Assembly: GCA_022842165.1 (NCBI GenBank)
Contig: JALHQC010000009.1
Span: 52,860 to 116,859 of the forward strand
From: a bacterium
GTDB lineage: Bacteria; Pseudomonadota; Alphaproteobacteria; Rhizobiales; Aestuariivirgaceae
Length of the DNA: 64,000 nt
Direction of reading: 5' to 3'
Shown here piece by piece: positions 1 to 11,016 of the stretch (within the stretch, counting starts at the first letter, position 1; every line of letters starts with the position of its first letter). The notes under the pieces are model-generated. The model worked only from the letters and a program-made list of their open reading frames with translations. It had not been told where the DNA came from and did no database searches. The position numbers and the translations under genes are program-made.

Positions 1-98
1 AGATGAAGGCTGCCGCCGAGAAGGCCAAGGCCGACATCATCGCCGGCACCATCAAGGTGCACGACTACACCGCCGACAACACCTGCCCGGTGCAGTAA
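1..98 (+). CDS. BMP-family nucleoside-binding lipoprotein/periplasmic protein, C-terminal end (partial)
   Basis: Only the last 31 or so codons are present, ending in a TAA at 96-98. The tail (KADIIAGTIKVHDYTADN) resembles the C-terminus of basic membrane protein (BMP/PnrA/Med) substrate-binding proteins, which end with an IIxGxIxVxDY-type segment. The gene is followed in the same direction by a fused two-domain ATPase and two permeases of the nucleoside (YufOPQ/NupABC) type, the standard order for this transporter. The assignment therefore rests mainly on context plus a short C-terminal motif. The start and signal peptide lie outside the window. Confidence 0.75.
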   Translation, partial: MKAAAEKAKADIIAGTIKVHDYTADNTCPVQ

Positions 99-121
99 GC
101 AAAACGTCCTCTCACCCTAGC

Positions 122-271
122 GTCCTCTCCCGCTCCGGCGGGAGAGGACAGGGGCCCGCGCCGTTTCAGGCGTGGGAAAGGTGAGGGGAAGTCAAGTTTC
201 GCTGTTCCGCGTTTCCTCACCTCCCCATCGCTGTCGCGATGGGTCCCTTCCTCTCCCGCAGGCGGGAGAGG
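122..271. repeat. Palindromic intergenic repeat (two hairpins) inside nucleoside transporter operon
   Basis: Two strong inverted repeats lie between the binding-protein gene and the ATPase gene: an 11-bp perfect stem (122-132 with 139-149, GTCCTCTCCCG type) and a 9-bp stem (250-258 with 263-271, CCTCTCCCG type). Together with the GAGGGGAAGTCA stretch near 183 they match the element at 61172-61281 and resemble the one at 46520-46680. As RNA they would fold strongly between the first and second genes of the operon. Confidence 0.8.
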
Positions 272-287
272 ACATTTCGGGGCAACT

Positions 288-1804
<1,517 letters not shown>

Positions 1805-1805
<1 letters not shown>

Positions 1806-2899
1806 TGAGCCAGCGCGGTGAACTCCCTCAATGGGTCGATCTCGGGCTGATCCCGCTCCTCAATCTCGCCGTGGCGCTGATCGTCGCCGGCCTCGTCGTC
1901 GTCATCATCGGCGAGAACCCGTTCGAGGCCATGTGGATCATGCTCGACGGCGCCGTGGGATCGCTCAAAGGCTGGGGCTATCTGCTCTATTACGCCACCA
2001 ACTTCGTGTTCACGGGGCTCGCCGTGGCGGTCGCCTTCCACGCGGGCCTCTTCAACATCGGCGGCGAGGGTCAGGCCTATATGGCAGGCGTTGGCGCCAC
2101 CGCGGTTGGCCTTGGGCTCGAATTCCTGCCGTGGCCCATCGTCATTCCGCTGGCGATCCTCGCCTCCATGGCGGTGGGCGCCTTCTGGGCCTGGATACCC
2201 GGCATTCTGCAGGCCAAGCGCGGCAGCCACATCGTGATCACCACGATCATGTTCAACTTCATTGCCGCAAGCCTCGTGGGCTATCTCATCAATTACTGGT
2301 TCCGCCCGGTGGGCAAGATGGCGGTCGAGAGCCGCGAGATCACCGGCGCCTACATCATGAGCTTCCGCGAAGTGGCGCGCGACTTCTTCGGCGTGCGTGT
2401 CGCGTCGAGCCCGCTCAACTTCTCGGTGTTCCTCGCCATCATCGCCGCCGTCGCCGTGTGGTATCTCCTGTGGCGCACCAGGCTTGGCTATGAAATCCGC
2501 GCCTTCGGGGCGAATTCGAGTGCCGCCGTCTATGCCGGCATCAAGCCCGACCGCATCATCGTCATCACCATGGCAATCTCCGGTGCGCTTGCCGGGTTGA
2601 TGGCGGTGAATGAAATCCTCGGCGTGCAGCACCGGCTGGTGCTGGGCTTCGTCGGCGGGGCGGGCTTTGTCGGCATCGCGGTGGCGCTCATGGGCCGCTC
2701 GCATCCCGTCGGCATCGTGCTCGCCGCCATGCTGTTCGGTCTGCTCTACCAGGGGGGCTCCGAACTCTCCTTCGCGAAGCCCGGCATCAACCGCGACATG
2801 ATCGTGGTGATCCAGGGCCTGGTGATCCTGTTCATGGGGGCGCTGGAATACGCCTTCCGGCCAGCCCTCGCGGCACTGTTCTTCAAGGCGGAGGACTGA
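1805..2899 (+). CDS. Nucleoside ABC transporter permease 1
   Basis: About 364 residues and strongly hydrophobic with eight to ten predicted membrane segments. The BPD_transp_2 family motif FNIGGEGQAYMAG (about residues 80-92) matches YufP/NupB-type permeases. The ATG at 1805 overlaps the TGA of the ATPase gene by one base; an in-frame GTG at 1802 would give a 4-nt GTGA overlap and one extra residue. Either way, translation is probably coupled. It pairs with the next permease to form the membrane channel. Confidence 0.88.
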
Positions 2900-2903
2900 G
2901 GCG

Positions 2904-3860
2904 ATGGACCTCTATGCCGAAATCCTCGCCTCCACCATTCGTATGTCGGTGCCGCTGGTGCTCGCCGCCCTGGCCGGCCTATGGTCGGAACGCTCCGGCA
3001 TCGTCGACATCGGGCTCGAGGGCAAGATGCTGGCCGCAGCCTTCATCGCGGCGTCTGCCTCCGCCGTCTATGGCTCGGCATGGATCGGCCTGTTCTTCGC
3101 CATTCTGGTGTCAGTCGGTCTCGCACTCGTCCACGGCTATGCCTCGATCAATCAGCGCGGCAATCAGGTGGTCTCGGGCGTTGCCATCAACATGCTGGCG
3201 GCGGGGCTTGCCGTGGTGCTGGGCAACACCTGGTTCAAGGAAGGCGGCCGCACACCATCATTGCCGCCCGAAGGCCGCTTCCTGCCGCTCGACATTCCAG
3301 GCGTTGCCGCGCTTGCCGATGTTCCGGTGCTGGGCTTCCTCGCCAAGGTCTTCCTCTCGCATTCGATCATCACCTATGTGGCGATCATCCTCGTGGTGCT
3401 GACCGCCTGGTCCCTGTCGCGCACCCGCTTCGGTCTCAGGCTTCGCGCCGTGGGTGAAAACCCCCATGCGGTCGATACCGCAGGCATCTCGGTCGCGGGC
3501 CTGCGCTACCGCGCGGTCATCATCGCCGGCGTGCTGTGCGGGCTGGCGGGAGCCTTCATCTCCACATCGCTGTCGTCGAGCTTCGTGCGCGACATGACGG
3601 CGGGCAGCGGCTTCATGGCGCTTGCAGCCCTGATCTTCGCCAACTGGCGGCCATGGCGCGCGCTCTTCGCCTGCCTGCTCTTCGGCTTCCTGCAGGCATC
3701 GGGCAACTACCTGCAGGGCGTTTCGCTGGGCGGCGTGCAGATCCCCGTGCAGTTCATCAACATGCTGCCCTATGTGCTGACTGTCGTGCTGCTCGCGGGC
3801 TTCATCGGCAAGTCGATCCCGCCACGGGCCTCCGGTATCCCCTATACGAAGGACCGCTGA
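2904..3860 (+). CDS. Nucleoside ABC transporter permease 2
   Basis: 318 residues, a second BPD_transp_2 permease of the YufQ/NupC type with the shorter motif GIVDIGLEGKML (about residues 33-44) and multiple hydrophobic helices. It starts 4 nt after the first permease and ends 1 nt before cdd, so the transporter and the intracellular salvage enzymes are almost certainly one transcript. Confidence 0.88.
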   Translation: MDLYAEILASTIRMSVPLVLAALAGLWSERSGIVDIGLEGKMLAAAFIAASASAVYGSAWIGLFFAILVSVGLALVHGYASINQRGNQVVSGVAINMLAAGLAVVLGNTWFKEGGRTPSLPPEGRFLPLDIPGVAALADVPVLGFLAKVFLSHSIITYVAIILVVLTAWSLSRTRFGLRLRAVGENPHAVDTAGISVAGLRYRAVIIAGVLCGLAGAFISTSLSSSFVRDMTAGSGFMALAALIFANWRPWRALFACLLFGFLQASGNYLQGVSLGGVQIPVQFINMLPYVLTVVLLAGFIGKSIPPRASGIPYTKDR

Positions 3861-3861
3861 C

Positions 3862-4254
3862 ATGCGCGACCTGATCGACGCCGCGAAGGCTGCGAGGCTG
3901 AAAGCCCACGCGCCCTATTCGAAATTTCTGGTGGGTGCCGCGATGCGCGACGAGCAAGGCCGCATCCATGCGGGTTGCAACATCGAGAACGCCGCCTATC
4001 CCCAGGGCTGGTGCGCGGAACCATCCGCCATCTCCGCCCTCATCATGGCCGGCGGCAGAAGGGTGACGGAAGTCGCCGTGATGGGCAACGGCGATGCGCT
4101 CTGCACACCCTGCGGCGGTTGCCGCCAGAAGATCAGGGAGTTTGCGAAGGGCGATGTGAAGATCCACTGCTGCACCGAAACCGGCGAACTGATCCGCAGC
4201 TTCACGCTCGACGAGCTTTTGCCATCATCGTTCGGGCCGGAGAACCTCGCATGA
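3862..4254 (+). CDS. cdd: Cytidine deaminase
   Basis: 130 residues, normal for homotetrameric cytidine deaminases, which convert cytidine and deoxycytidine to uridine and deoxyuridine. The zinc site is visible as the WCAEPSAI segment (C-A-E, the glutamate being the proton shuttle) and PCGGCRQ (PCxxC), with the substrate-binding CNIEN motif just before. It is one base from the upstream permease gene and overlaps the downstream phosphorylase by ATGA. Its place in the operon implies that imported cytidine is deaminated before phosphorolysis. Confidence 0.95.
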   Translation: MRDLIDAAKAARLKAHAPYSKFLVGAAMRDEQGRIHAGCNIENAAYPQGWCAEPSAISALIMAGGRRVTEVAVMGNGDALCTPCGGCRQKIREFAKGDVKIHCCTETGELIRSFTLDELLPSSFGPENLA

Positions 4255-5033
4255 ACGACTTGTCAAAGCGCCTGAACGGCCGGAAGCCGAAGACCGCGAT
4301 CATCTTGGGATCGAGCCTCGGCTCGATTGCCGATGCCGTGAAGAATCCACTGGTCATTCCGTATACGGAGCTATCCGGCTTTCCGGTGCCGAGGATTTCC
4401 GGTCACGCCGGACAGTTGGTGGCAGGCGAGATCGGCGGCAAGGAGGTGGCCGTTCTCGCGGGCCGTGCGCATCCCTACGAGACGGGCAATGCCGGCGTCA
4501 TGCGCCCGGCAATCGAGATGCTGAAAGCTGCAGGTATCGAGACGCTCATCGTCACCAACGCGGCGGGCAGCCTGAAGCCGGAAATGCGGCCGGGCGCGAT
4601 CATGCTGATCACCGACCACATCAATTATTCCGGCATGAACCCGCTGATCGGCCAGCACGGCGACGAAAATTTCGTGCCGATGACGGACGCCTATGATCCG
4701 GCCCTGCGCGCCAGATTTCTGAAGGCGGCGGAAGCAGAGGGCGTGCCGCTGCATCAGGGTGTCTATTGCTGGTATTCAGGCCCCTCTTTCGAGACGCCTG
4801 CCGAAATCCGCATGTTCCAGATCATCGGCGGCACGGCGGTGGGCATGTCGACCGTGCCGGAGACGATCTTGGCGCGCCGTTATGGGCTGAAGGTGGCGGG
4901 GCTTTCGGTCATCACCAATCTCGCGGCCGGGATCGAAGGCGCGTCCCCCAGCCATGAGGAAACGAAGCGCGAAGGCGCCAAGGCTGCCGAGAACATGACG
5001 AAACTCATCACCCGCTTCCTGAGCGAGGCCTGA
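4251..5033 (+). CDS. punA: Purine nucleoside phosphorylase (trimeric, PNP/MTAP type)
   Basis: 260 residues from an ATG that overlaps the cdd stop (ATGA at 4251-4254). Motifs of the low-molecular-mass trimeric PNP family are present: the phosphate-binding GSSLGSIAD near the N-terminus, [18 protein letters not shown] and [10 protein letters not shown]. It phosphorolyses purine nucleosides to base plus (deoxy)ribose-1-phosphate. A longer in-frame reading back to 3975 exists but lies inside cdd and is rejected. Its product feeds deoB downstream. Confidence 0.93.
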   Translation: MNDLSKRLNGRKPKTAIILGSSLGSIADAVKNPLVIPYTELSGFPVPRISGHAGQLVAGEIGGKEVAVLAGRAHPYETGNAGVMRPAIEMLKAAGIETLIVTNAAGSLKPEMRPGAIMLITDHINYSGMNPLIGQHGDENFVPMTDAYDPALRARFLKAAEAEGVPLHQGVYCWYSGPSFETPAEIRMFQIIGGTAVGMSTVPETILARRYGLKVAGLSVITNLAAGIEGASPSHEETKREGAKAAENMTKLITRFLSEA

Positions 5034-5035
5034 GC

Positions 5036-6343
5036 ATGCTGCCGCAGGAAGTGATCCGCCGGAAGCGCGATGGCGCGGCACTCTCGCGCGGCGAAGTGAA
5101 GGACTTCATCGGCGGGCTGACGGACGGCAGCGTTTCCGAAGGCCAGGTCGCGGCCTTCGCCATGGCCGTGTTCTTCAAGGGCATGACCCGCGAGGAGGCC
5201 GTGGGGCTGACGCTCGCCATGCGCGATTCCGGCACCGTTCTGAAGTGGGATCTGCCGGGACCGGTGGTGGACAAGCATTCGTCCGGCGGCATCGGCGACA
5301 ACCTGTCCCTCATGCTCGCGCCGATGCTGGCGGCCTGCGGACTTTATGTGCCCATGATTTCCGGCCGTGGCCTGGGCCACACCGGTGGCACGCTGGACAA
5401 GCTCGATTCCATTCCGGGCTACGTCACCCAGCCCGATCTCGGCCTGTTCCGGCGCGTCACGCGTGAGGCAGGCTGCGCCATCATCGGACAGACCGCCGAT
5501 CTTGCCCCCGCCGACAAGCGCCTTTACGGCATCCGCGACGTGACGGCGACGGTTGAGTCGATCCCGCTCATCACGGCCTCGATCCTCTCGAAGAAACTGG
5601 CGGCGGGGCTCGAACATCTGGTGCTCGACGTGAAGATGGGCTCCGGCGCCTTCATGGCGACGATGGAAGAGGCGAGGGGACTGGCGGAAAGCCTTGTCGC
5701 CGTTGCGAATGGTGCGGGTTTGAAAACGACGGCTCTCATCACCGACATGGACGAACCGCTGGCGCCTTGCGCTGGCAATGCGCTTGAGGTGGCTCATGCC
5801 TGTGAGTTTCTCGCGGGCAAGGCGTCAGTACCCCGGGTCATGGACATCACCCTGGCCTTGGGCGCCGAATTGCTGCTGAGCGCCGGGATCGACACGGACC
5901 ACGAAGCTGCACAGGTGCGCCTCCGGACCACGATCGGCAGCGGGGCCGCCGCCGAACGCTTCGAGCGCATGGTGGCAGCGCTCGGCGGGCCGAAGGACTT
6001 TCTCCGCGATCATCGCCAGCATCTCGCCACGGCACCGATCATCCGCCCGGTGTTTGCCGCTGGCAGTGGCATGGTGTCCTCGATCCACACCCGCGAACTG
6101 GGCCTTGCCGTCATCGAGCTTGGCGGCGGACGGCGCATTGCCTCCGACCGGATCGACCATCGCGTCGGACTGGCGCAATTGCTGGGCAAGAGCACTGCCG
6201 CCGATGTTGATACGCCGCTCTGCTGGATTCATGCCGCCGACGAGGCTTCTTTCGAGAGGGCTGCCGTCCTCGTCAAAAACGCCTATGCTCTGGGCGATGC
6301 GCCGCCCGAAACGCCGGTGATTCTGGCGCGCATCGCAGCTTGA
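5036..6343 (+). CDS. deoA: Thymidine phosphorylase
   Basis: 435 residues, matching bacterial thymidine/pyrimidine-nucleoside phosphorylases (about 430-440). The glycosyl-transferase family signature [14 protein letters not shown] (about residues 111-124), the phosphate-loop segment [10 protein letters not shown] and the K-M-G-SGAFM segment are clear. It starts 2 nt after punA. It releases thymine or uracil and deoxyribose-1-phosphate, complementing the purine enzyme just upstream, so the operon covers all common nucleosides. Confidence 0.95.
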   Translation: MLPQEVIRRKRDGAALSRGEVKDFIGGLTDGSVSEGQVAAFAMAVFFKGMTREEAVGLTLAMRDSGTVLKWDLPGPVVDKHSSGGIGDNLSLMLAPMLAACGLYVPMISGRGLGHTGGTLDKLDSIPGYVTQPDLGLFRRVTREAGCAIIGQTADLAPADKRLYGIRDVTATVESIPLITASILSKKLAAGLEHLVLDVKMGSGAFMATMEEARGLAESLVAVANGAGLKTTALITDMDEPLAPCAGNALEVAHACEFLAGKASVPRVMDITLALGAELLLSAGIDTDHEAAQVRLRTTIGSGAAAERFERMVAALGGPKDFLRDHRQHLATAPIIRPVFAAGSGMVSSIHTRELGLAVIELGGGRRIASDRIDHRVGLAQLLGKSTAADVDTPLCWIHAADEASFERAAVLVKNAYALGDAPPETPVILARIAA

Positions 6344-6359
6344 AACCCGGAGGTCTGAA

Positions 6360-7535
6360 CTGGCCCGTGCCTTTCTGCTTATTCTCGATTCCTTCGGCAT
6401 TGGCGGCGCACCCGATGCGGCGTCCTTCGGTGACGAGGGGTCGAACACCCTGGGGCATATCTGCGATCACATCGCATTGAATGTTCCCAATCTCGCGGCG
6501 CTGGGCCTGGGCCTCGCCGCCAAAGGCGCAACGGGCCGCAACCCGCTGCCTGAAGTGGCACTCATCGGTCAATATGGCCATGCGGTTGAAGTCTCGCGCG
6601 GCAAGGACACGATCACCGGTCATTGGGAGATCGCCGGCGTTCCGCTGGCCTTCGAGTGGGGCTATTTCCCACATACCATTCCGGCCTTCCCGGAGGATTT
6701 CCTCCGCACACTGAAGGAACGCTGCAGTCTTCCCGGCTTCCTCTCCATGGCGCATGCCTCCGGCACGCAGGTGATCGAGAATTTCGGCGAAGAACATGTA
6801 CGGACCGGCAAGCCCATCATTTATACGAGTGCCGACAGCGTCATCCAGATCGCCGCGCACGAACAGCACTTCGGACTCGACCGCCTCTATGACGTCTGCC
6901 GCGTGGCGCGCGAATTGTCGTTCCCCATGAACATCGGCCGCGTCATCGCCAGGCCCTTCGTGGGCGAGACGGCGAAGACATTCACCCGCACCGGCAATCG
7001 CAAGGACTATGCCGTATCGCCGCCTTCGCCCACGCTGCTGGACGTGCTGACGAAGGCTGGCCGCGATGTCGTTTCGGTCGGCAAGATCGGCGATATCTTC
7101 GCGCATTCGGGAACGGGGCGTGAGTACAAGGTTTCCGGCAACCCCGCCTTCCTGAAGGCGACGCTCGACCACATGGATGGCGTGGGCGAAGGCGGTTTCC
7201 TCATGACCAACTTCGTCGACTTCGACACCGAGTTCGGCCACCGCCGCGATCCCGTCGGCTATGGCAAGGCGCTGGAAATCTTCGATGCGCAACTCCCCCT
7301 GATCATGGCGAAGCTGCGCGACGGCGATCTTCTGGTACTCACCGCCGACCACGGCAATGACCCCACATGGAAAGGCACCGACCACACGCGCGAGCAGATC
7401 CCCGTCATGACTTTCATGAACGGCATGATCCCCGGCAGCTTCGGTCGCCGCAACAGCTTCGCCGACATCGGCCAGACCATCGCGAAGCATCTGGGCGTAG
7501 GGCCGCTGGGTAGCGGCGAGGCGTGGGTGCACTAA
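6360..7535 (+). CDS. deoB: Phosphopentomutase with a CTG start codon
   Basis: 391 residues from a CTG at 6360. The family's conserved N-terminus [19 protein letters not shown] follows immediately, an excellent GGAGG Shine-Dalgarno sits at 6349-6353 (6-nt spacing), and no ATG, GTG or TTG exists in frame between the upstream region and 6477. Starting at the TTG at 6477 would delete the first metal-binding Asp of the alkaline-phosphatase fold. Later metal ligands are present: [18 protein letters not shown] and DHTRE. The enzyme interconverts (deoxy)ribose-1- and 5-phosphate. A one-base deletion turning ATGG into CTGG-like sequence cannot be excluded. Confidence 0.92.
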   Translation: MARAFLLILDSFGIGGAPDAASFGDEGSNTLGHICDHIALNVPNLAALGLGLAAKGATGRNPLPEVALIGQYGHAVEVSRGKDTITGHWEIAGVPLAFEWGYFPHTIPAFPEDFLRTLKERCSLPGFLSMAHASGTQVIENFGEEHVRTGKPIIYTSADSVIQIAAHEQHFGLDRLYDVCRVARELSFPMNIGRVIARPFVGETAKTFTRTGNRKDYAVSPPSPTLLDVLTKAGRDVVSVGKIGDIFAHSGTGREYKVSGNPAFLKATLDHMDGVGEGGFLMTNFVDFDTEFGHRRDPVGYGKALEIFDAQLPLIMAKLRDGDLLVLTADHGNDPTWKGTDHTREQIPVMTFMNGMIPGSFGRRNSFADIGQTIAKHLGVGPLGSGEAWVH

Positions 7536-7543
7536 CCCACCTA

Positions 7544-7642
7544 CTGTCATCCCCGCACTTGTTGCGGGGACCCATGGTGCAACACGGTTGACGTTCAAGA
7601 ACGCTGATGAATGGGTCCCCGGGACAAGCCCGGGGATGACAG
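7544..7642. repeat. Palindromic intergenic repeat, GTCATCCCCG class, copy 1
   Basis: Outer inverted ends CTGTCATCCCCG (7544-7555) and CGGGGATGACAG (7631-7642) enclose smaller palindromes (CCCCGcacttgttgCGGGG; CCCCGGGacaagCCCGGGG). It separates the convergent deoB and choV genes, so it may terminate transcription in both directions. A second copy lies at 9728-9846. This type of element is common in alphaproteobacterial genomes. Confidence 0.85.
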
Positions 7643-7653
7643 AATTTCGGGAG

Positions 7654-8844
7654 TTAATCCTGCCGCTTCAGCACCGCCTGCAGCACATTCCTGACGCCGA
7701 TGGCGCCGAGGAACTTGTCGTTCTCGTCGAAGATCGCCACCGGTGCCACATCGGTGTTGTGGATCGCCAGCATCACGACCTTCAGCGACGTGCCGGGCCT
7801 TGCCCAATAGACGGGCCGCGCATCGGCGGCCACCGGCTCTTCCACCTCGTCGCAGGAGACCCATGTCGCCTTCTTCTTGTCGCGCTCCGCGGCAATCACC
7901 TTGCCGTCGGCTCCCAGCTTGAAGCGCGTGGTCTTGCGCTTGTCGAGCCACACCCAGTTGTCCTTGTCGCGCTCGAGTTCGTGCAGCGCCCGCATCACGT
8001 TCCACGCGGTGAGAACCGACAGCGGATTGACGTTGGCGATGAAGTCCCGCACGTAGTCGTTCGCAGGGCGCAGCACGATGTCTTCCGGCGATCCCGACTG
8101 AACGATGCGCCCGCCCTCCATGATGGTGATTCGGTTGCCGATCTTGAGGGCTTCCTCGAGATCGTGGCTGACGAAGATGATGGTCTTCTTGATCTGCGCC
8201 TGCAGCTGCATCAGCTCGTCCTGCAGCTTGGTGCGGATCAGCGGATCGAGTGCGGAGAACGGCTCGTCCATCAGCAGGATGGGCGCTTCCGTTGCAAAGG
8301 CTCGCGCCAGCCCCACGCGCTGCTGCATGCCGCCAGACAGCTCGTGCACATATTTGTTGGCCCACTGGTCGAGCCCGACAAGTTTCAGCTGCTTGTCGAC
8401 CTTGGCGTTCCTCTCCGCATCCGGAACCCCCGCCAGTTCGAGGCCGAAGCCTGCGTTTTCCCGCACCGTGCGCCATGGCAGCAGCGCAAATTGCTGGAAC
8501 ACCATCGCGACCTGTTTCTGGCGGATATGCCGGAGAGTTGCCTCGTCGCAGGAGGCGACATCGACCATGCGGCTGCCGTCCTTCACCAGAACCTCGCCGC
8601 CCGTCACCTTGTTGAGGCCGTTGACGGCGCGGAGCAGCGTCGACTTGCCGGAGCCCGAAAGCCCCATCAGCACGCTGATCTCGCCCTCCTTCACCACGAG
8701 ATTGGCGCCGGTGGCGCCCAGCACCGCGCCTGTCCGGGCGAGGATCGCGGAACGGTCGTCTCCGGCCCGCGCCATTGCGAGCGCTTCCTTCGACCGGTCG
8801 CCGAAGATGATGTCGACGTCCTTGAATTCGACGGCAGTTGTCAT
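7654..8844 (-). CDS. choV: Choline/glycine betaine ABC transporter ATPase (ProV/ChoV type, CBS domain)
   Basis: 396 residues. Walker A GLSGSGKSTL (61-70), signature LSGGMQQRVGLARA and Walker B ILLMDEPFSALD are intact. The C-terminal 110 or so residues form a CBS-like regulatory region ending with IGVRNVLQAVL, typical of the quaternary-amine (QAT) ATPases, where it senses ionic strength or nucleotides. The start overlaps the choW stop (ATGA, 8841-8844). Order binding protein, permease, ATPase matches the rhizobial choXWV operon. Confidence 0.88.
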   Translation of the reverse strand: MTTAVEFKDVDIIFGDRSKEALAMARAGDDRSAILARTGAVLGATGANLVVKEGEISVLMGLSGSGKSTLLRAVNGLNKVTGGEVLVKDGSRMVDVASCDEATLRHIRQKQVAMVFQQFALLPWRTVRENAGFGLELAGVPDAERNAKVDKQLKLVGLDQWANKYVHELSGGMQQRVGLARAFATEAPILLMDEPFSALDPLIRTKLQDELMQLQAQIKKTIIFVSHDLEEALKIGNRITIMEGGRIVQSGSPEDIVLRPANDYVRDFIANVNPLSVLTAWNVMRALHELERDKDNWVWLDKRKTTRFKLGADGKVIAAERDKKKATWVSCDEVEEPVAADARPVYWARPGTSLKVVMLAIHNTDVAPVAIFDENDKFLGAIGVRNVLQAVLKRQD

Positions 8845-9695
8845 TTCTTTGCTCCCGCCCGGACGGCCAAAGCGCGGTCGAGGATGATGGCGAGAACGAC
8901 GATTGCAAGCCCTGCCTCGATGCCAAGCGGAATGTTGCGGTTCGAGAGAGCCTTGAAGACGGGGTTACCGAGGCTCGGCGCGCCGATGAGCGTTGCGAAC
9001 ACCACCATCGACAATGACAGCATGATGCATTGCGTGAGGCCCGCCATGATGGAGGGAAGTGCCGCAGGCAGTTCTACCTTCCACAGCAATTGCCATCTGG
9101 TAGCGCCGAAGCTTTCACCCGCCTCGATCATCGGCTTCGGGATCGAGGTGATGCCGAGATAGGTCATGCGCACGGGTGCGGGCATCGCGAAGATGATGGT
9201 GACGATCAGGGCAGGCGCCGCGCCGAGACCGAACAGGATGAGGATCGGAATGAGATAGACGAAGGTCGGCATCGTCTGCATCAGGTCGAGGATGGGCTGC
9301 GTCACCCGCCAGACCTTGGGCTTGTGCGCGGCCCAGATGCCGAGCGGCACGCCGCCCGCCATGGAAAGTGCGGTAGCCCCGACGACGAGGACCAGAGTTT
9401 GCACTGTTTCCTTCCACAGGCCCTGGTTCATGATGAAGAGAAGACCGAGCAGCACGCCCAGCGCCAGCTTCCAGGATTTCTGCAGCCAGTAGGCAAAGCC
9501 CGCCAGTGCCAGCGCCAGAACGATGGGCGGCAGGCCAAGGAGAAAGTCGGTTGTCTCCCCCACGACATAGTTCATCGATTTCTTCAGCGCGTCGAACAGC
9601 CACTGGAAATATTCGACGATGAAGTCGATGACGGCCTTGCCCCACTTGCCGACAGGAATCTTCCACGATCGGATGAGATCGGAAATCGGATCCAT
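8841..9695 (-). CDS. choW: Choline/glycine betaine ABC transporter permease (ProW/ChoW type)
   Basis: 284 residues from the ATG at 9695, which has a GGGGAGGGGC ribosome-binding stretch upstream; a longer reading back to 9767 would run into the palindromic repeat and is rejected. Hydrophobic helices and the permease EAA-like loop (GASFGATRWQLLWKVELP-type: E-A-G-E-S-F-G-A-T-R-W-Q-L) identify a binding-protein-dependent transport protein of the QAT family. It carries the osmolyte or choline across the inner membrane with ChoV. Confidence 0.88.
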   Translation of the reverse strand: MDPISDLIRSWKIPVGKWGKAVIDFIVEYFQWLFDALKKSMNYVVGETTDFLLGLPPIVLALALAGFAYWLQKSWKLALGVLLGLLFIMNQGLWKETVQTLVLVVGATALSMAGGVPLGIWAAHKPKVWRVTQPILDLMQTMPTFVYLIPILILFGLGAAPALIVTIIFAMPAPVRMTYLGITSIPKPMIEAGESFGATRWQLLWKVELPAALPSIMAGLTQCIMLSLSMVVFATLIGAPSLGNPVFKALSNRNIPLGIEAGLAIVVLAIILDRALAVRAGAKK

Positions 9696-9727
9696 GCTGC
9701 CCCTCCCCAGGGATAACTCTATGTCGC

Positions 9728-9846
9728 CGTCATCCCCGGGCTCGTCCCGGGGATCGGTCCGCCGCACGCGATCTTCTGATGAGTCCGTCGCGCGGAATAG
9801 TCTGCATTGTCGTTGAGAGATCCCCGGAACAAGCCCGGGGATGACG
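9728..9846. repeat. Palindromic intergenic repeat, GTCATCCCCG class, copy 2, within choXWV
   Basis: Ends CGTCATCCCCGGG and CCCGGGGATGACG are inverted; internal stems CCCCGGG/CCCGGGG repeat at both ends. Same family as 7544-7642. It lies between choX and choW on their transcript, where it would fold into stable RNA hairpins. Confidence 0.85.
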
Positions 9847-9872
9847 ATATTGTTTCGGACAGGCGGGACGAA

Positions 9873-10811
9873 TTAACCAGCGAGTGCCGCGGAAACCGCC
9901 GCTGCCGCGTCGCCGCCATCGAAGGTCGTCACGCCGTCGAGCCAGGGCTTCACGGCATCGGGATTGGCCTTCAACCAGTCCTTCGCCACCTGCTTCGGAT
10001 CGGCACCGTCTTTCAGAACCGGGTCCATCATCGCGCCTTCCATCTCAAGCGTGAACTTGAGATTGGTCAGGAGCTTGCCAACGTTCGGGCATTCGCTGGT
10101 GTAGCCGGCACGCACATTGGTGTGGACGGTGGCGGCACCGAAGCCTGAATCACCCATGCCGTCGAGATAGTGGATCTTCATCTCGCCCATGATCGGGTGC
10201 GGCGTCCAGCCGAGGAACACGATCCACTGATTGTCCTTCATGGCGCGTTCAGCCTCGGTCAGCATGCCGGCCTCCGAGCTTTCGACGAGTTCGAAGCCTT
10301 CAAGCTTGTTCTCGGGCTTGGCGATCATCTCGCTGATAATGCGGTTGCCGTCATTGCCGGACTCGATGCCGTAGATTTTTCCACCGAACTTGTCCTTGTT
10401 GGCACCGAGGTCGGTCAGGCTCTTGACACCGGCGTCGGCCACATATTGCGGAACCACCAGGCCATAGCCAGCACCCTCGAGATTGGTGCCGATGGTCTCG
10501 ACCGACTTGTCGTCCATATAGGCCTTGATGTCCGCCGTCATGCTCGGCATCCAGTTGCCGAGGAACACATCGATATCCTTGTTCTTCAGTGAAGCATAGG
10601 TCACCGGCACGGACAGTGTGGCAACCTCCGGCGCATAGCCCAGCGCTTCGAGGACGACGCTGGTGGCGCCTGTCGTCACCTGAATATCGGTCCAGCCCAC
10701 ATCCGCGAACTTGACGGTCTTGCAGCTTTCGGCGTCTCCGGCATGAGCCGGTGTCACCAGTGCGGCGCCGATTGCCAGCACGGCTGCGAATGTCCTTGTC
10801 AATGAAGTCAT
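9873..10811 (-). CDS. choX: Choline/betaine-binding periplasmic protein (ChoX type)
   Basis: 312 residues from the ATG at 10811, preceded by GGGAGAAG. A Sec signal peptide (MTSLTRTFAAVLAIGAALVTPAHA) is cut near residue 24. The OpuAC-type fold shows the aromatic ligand-cage landmarks known from ChoX: GWTD (W40, D42), FLGNWMPS, and FLGWTPHPI. These tryptophans bind the trimethylammonium head group in characterised homologues. It is the first gene of choXWV; a BetI homologue at 63 kb may control choline metabolism. Choline versus betaine preference is inferred, not shown. Confidence 0.88.
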   Translation of the reverse strand: MTSLTRTFAAVLAIGAALVTPAHAGDAESCKTVKFADVGWTDIQVTTGATSVVLEALGYAPEVATLSVPVTYASLKNKDIDVFLGNWMPSMTADIKAYMDDKSVETIGTNLEGAGYGLVVPQYVADAGVKSLTDLGANKDKFGGKIYGIESGNDGNRIISEMIAKPENKLEGFELVESSEAGMLTEAERAMKDNQWIVFLGWTPHPIMGEMKIHYLDGMGDSGFGAATVHTNVRAGYTSECPNVGKLLTNLKFTLEMEGAMMDPVLKDGADPKQVAKDWLKANPDAVKPWLDGVTTFDGGDAAAAVSAALAG

Positions 10812-11016
10812 CGTCTTCTCCCTGTTACGACCCGGCGCAGTCTGCTGTGCCCCGCGGTAGATGCCTGAGATTAATGCACTTTCCGGACCACCCGCAAGTT
10901 TGTTGTTGGCCGGCATGGAGTGCGCCAGCGAATACTTTGCACTGGACCTTCAAGTTTCTTCCAACGACGCCCGCAAGGGACTAAGAAGACGGCCTTGTAT
11001 TCTGGGGAGGCACTCA

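Noticed and set aside
6477..7535. deoB as a truncated 352-residue protein starting at TTG 6477
   Set aside because: Would remove the conserved N-terminal metal site although the reading frame and homology continue upstream to 6360.
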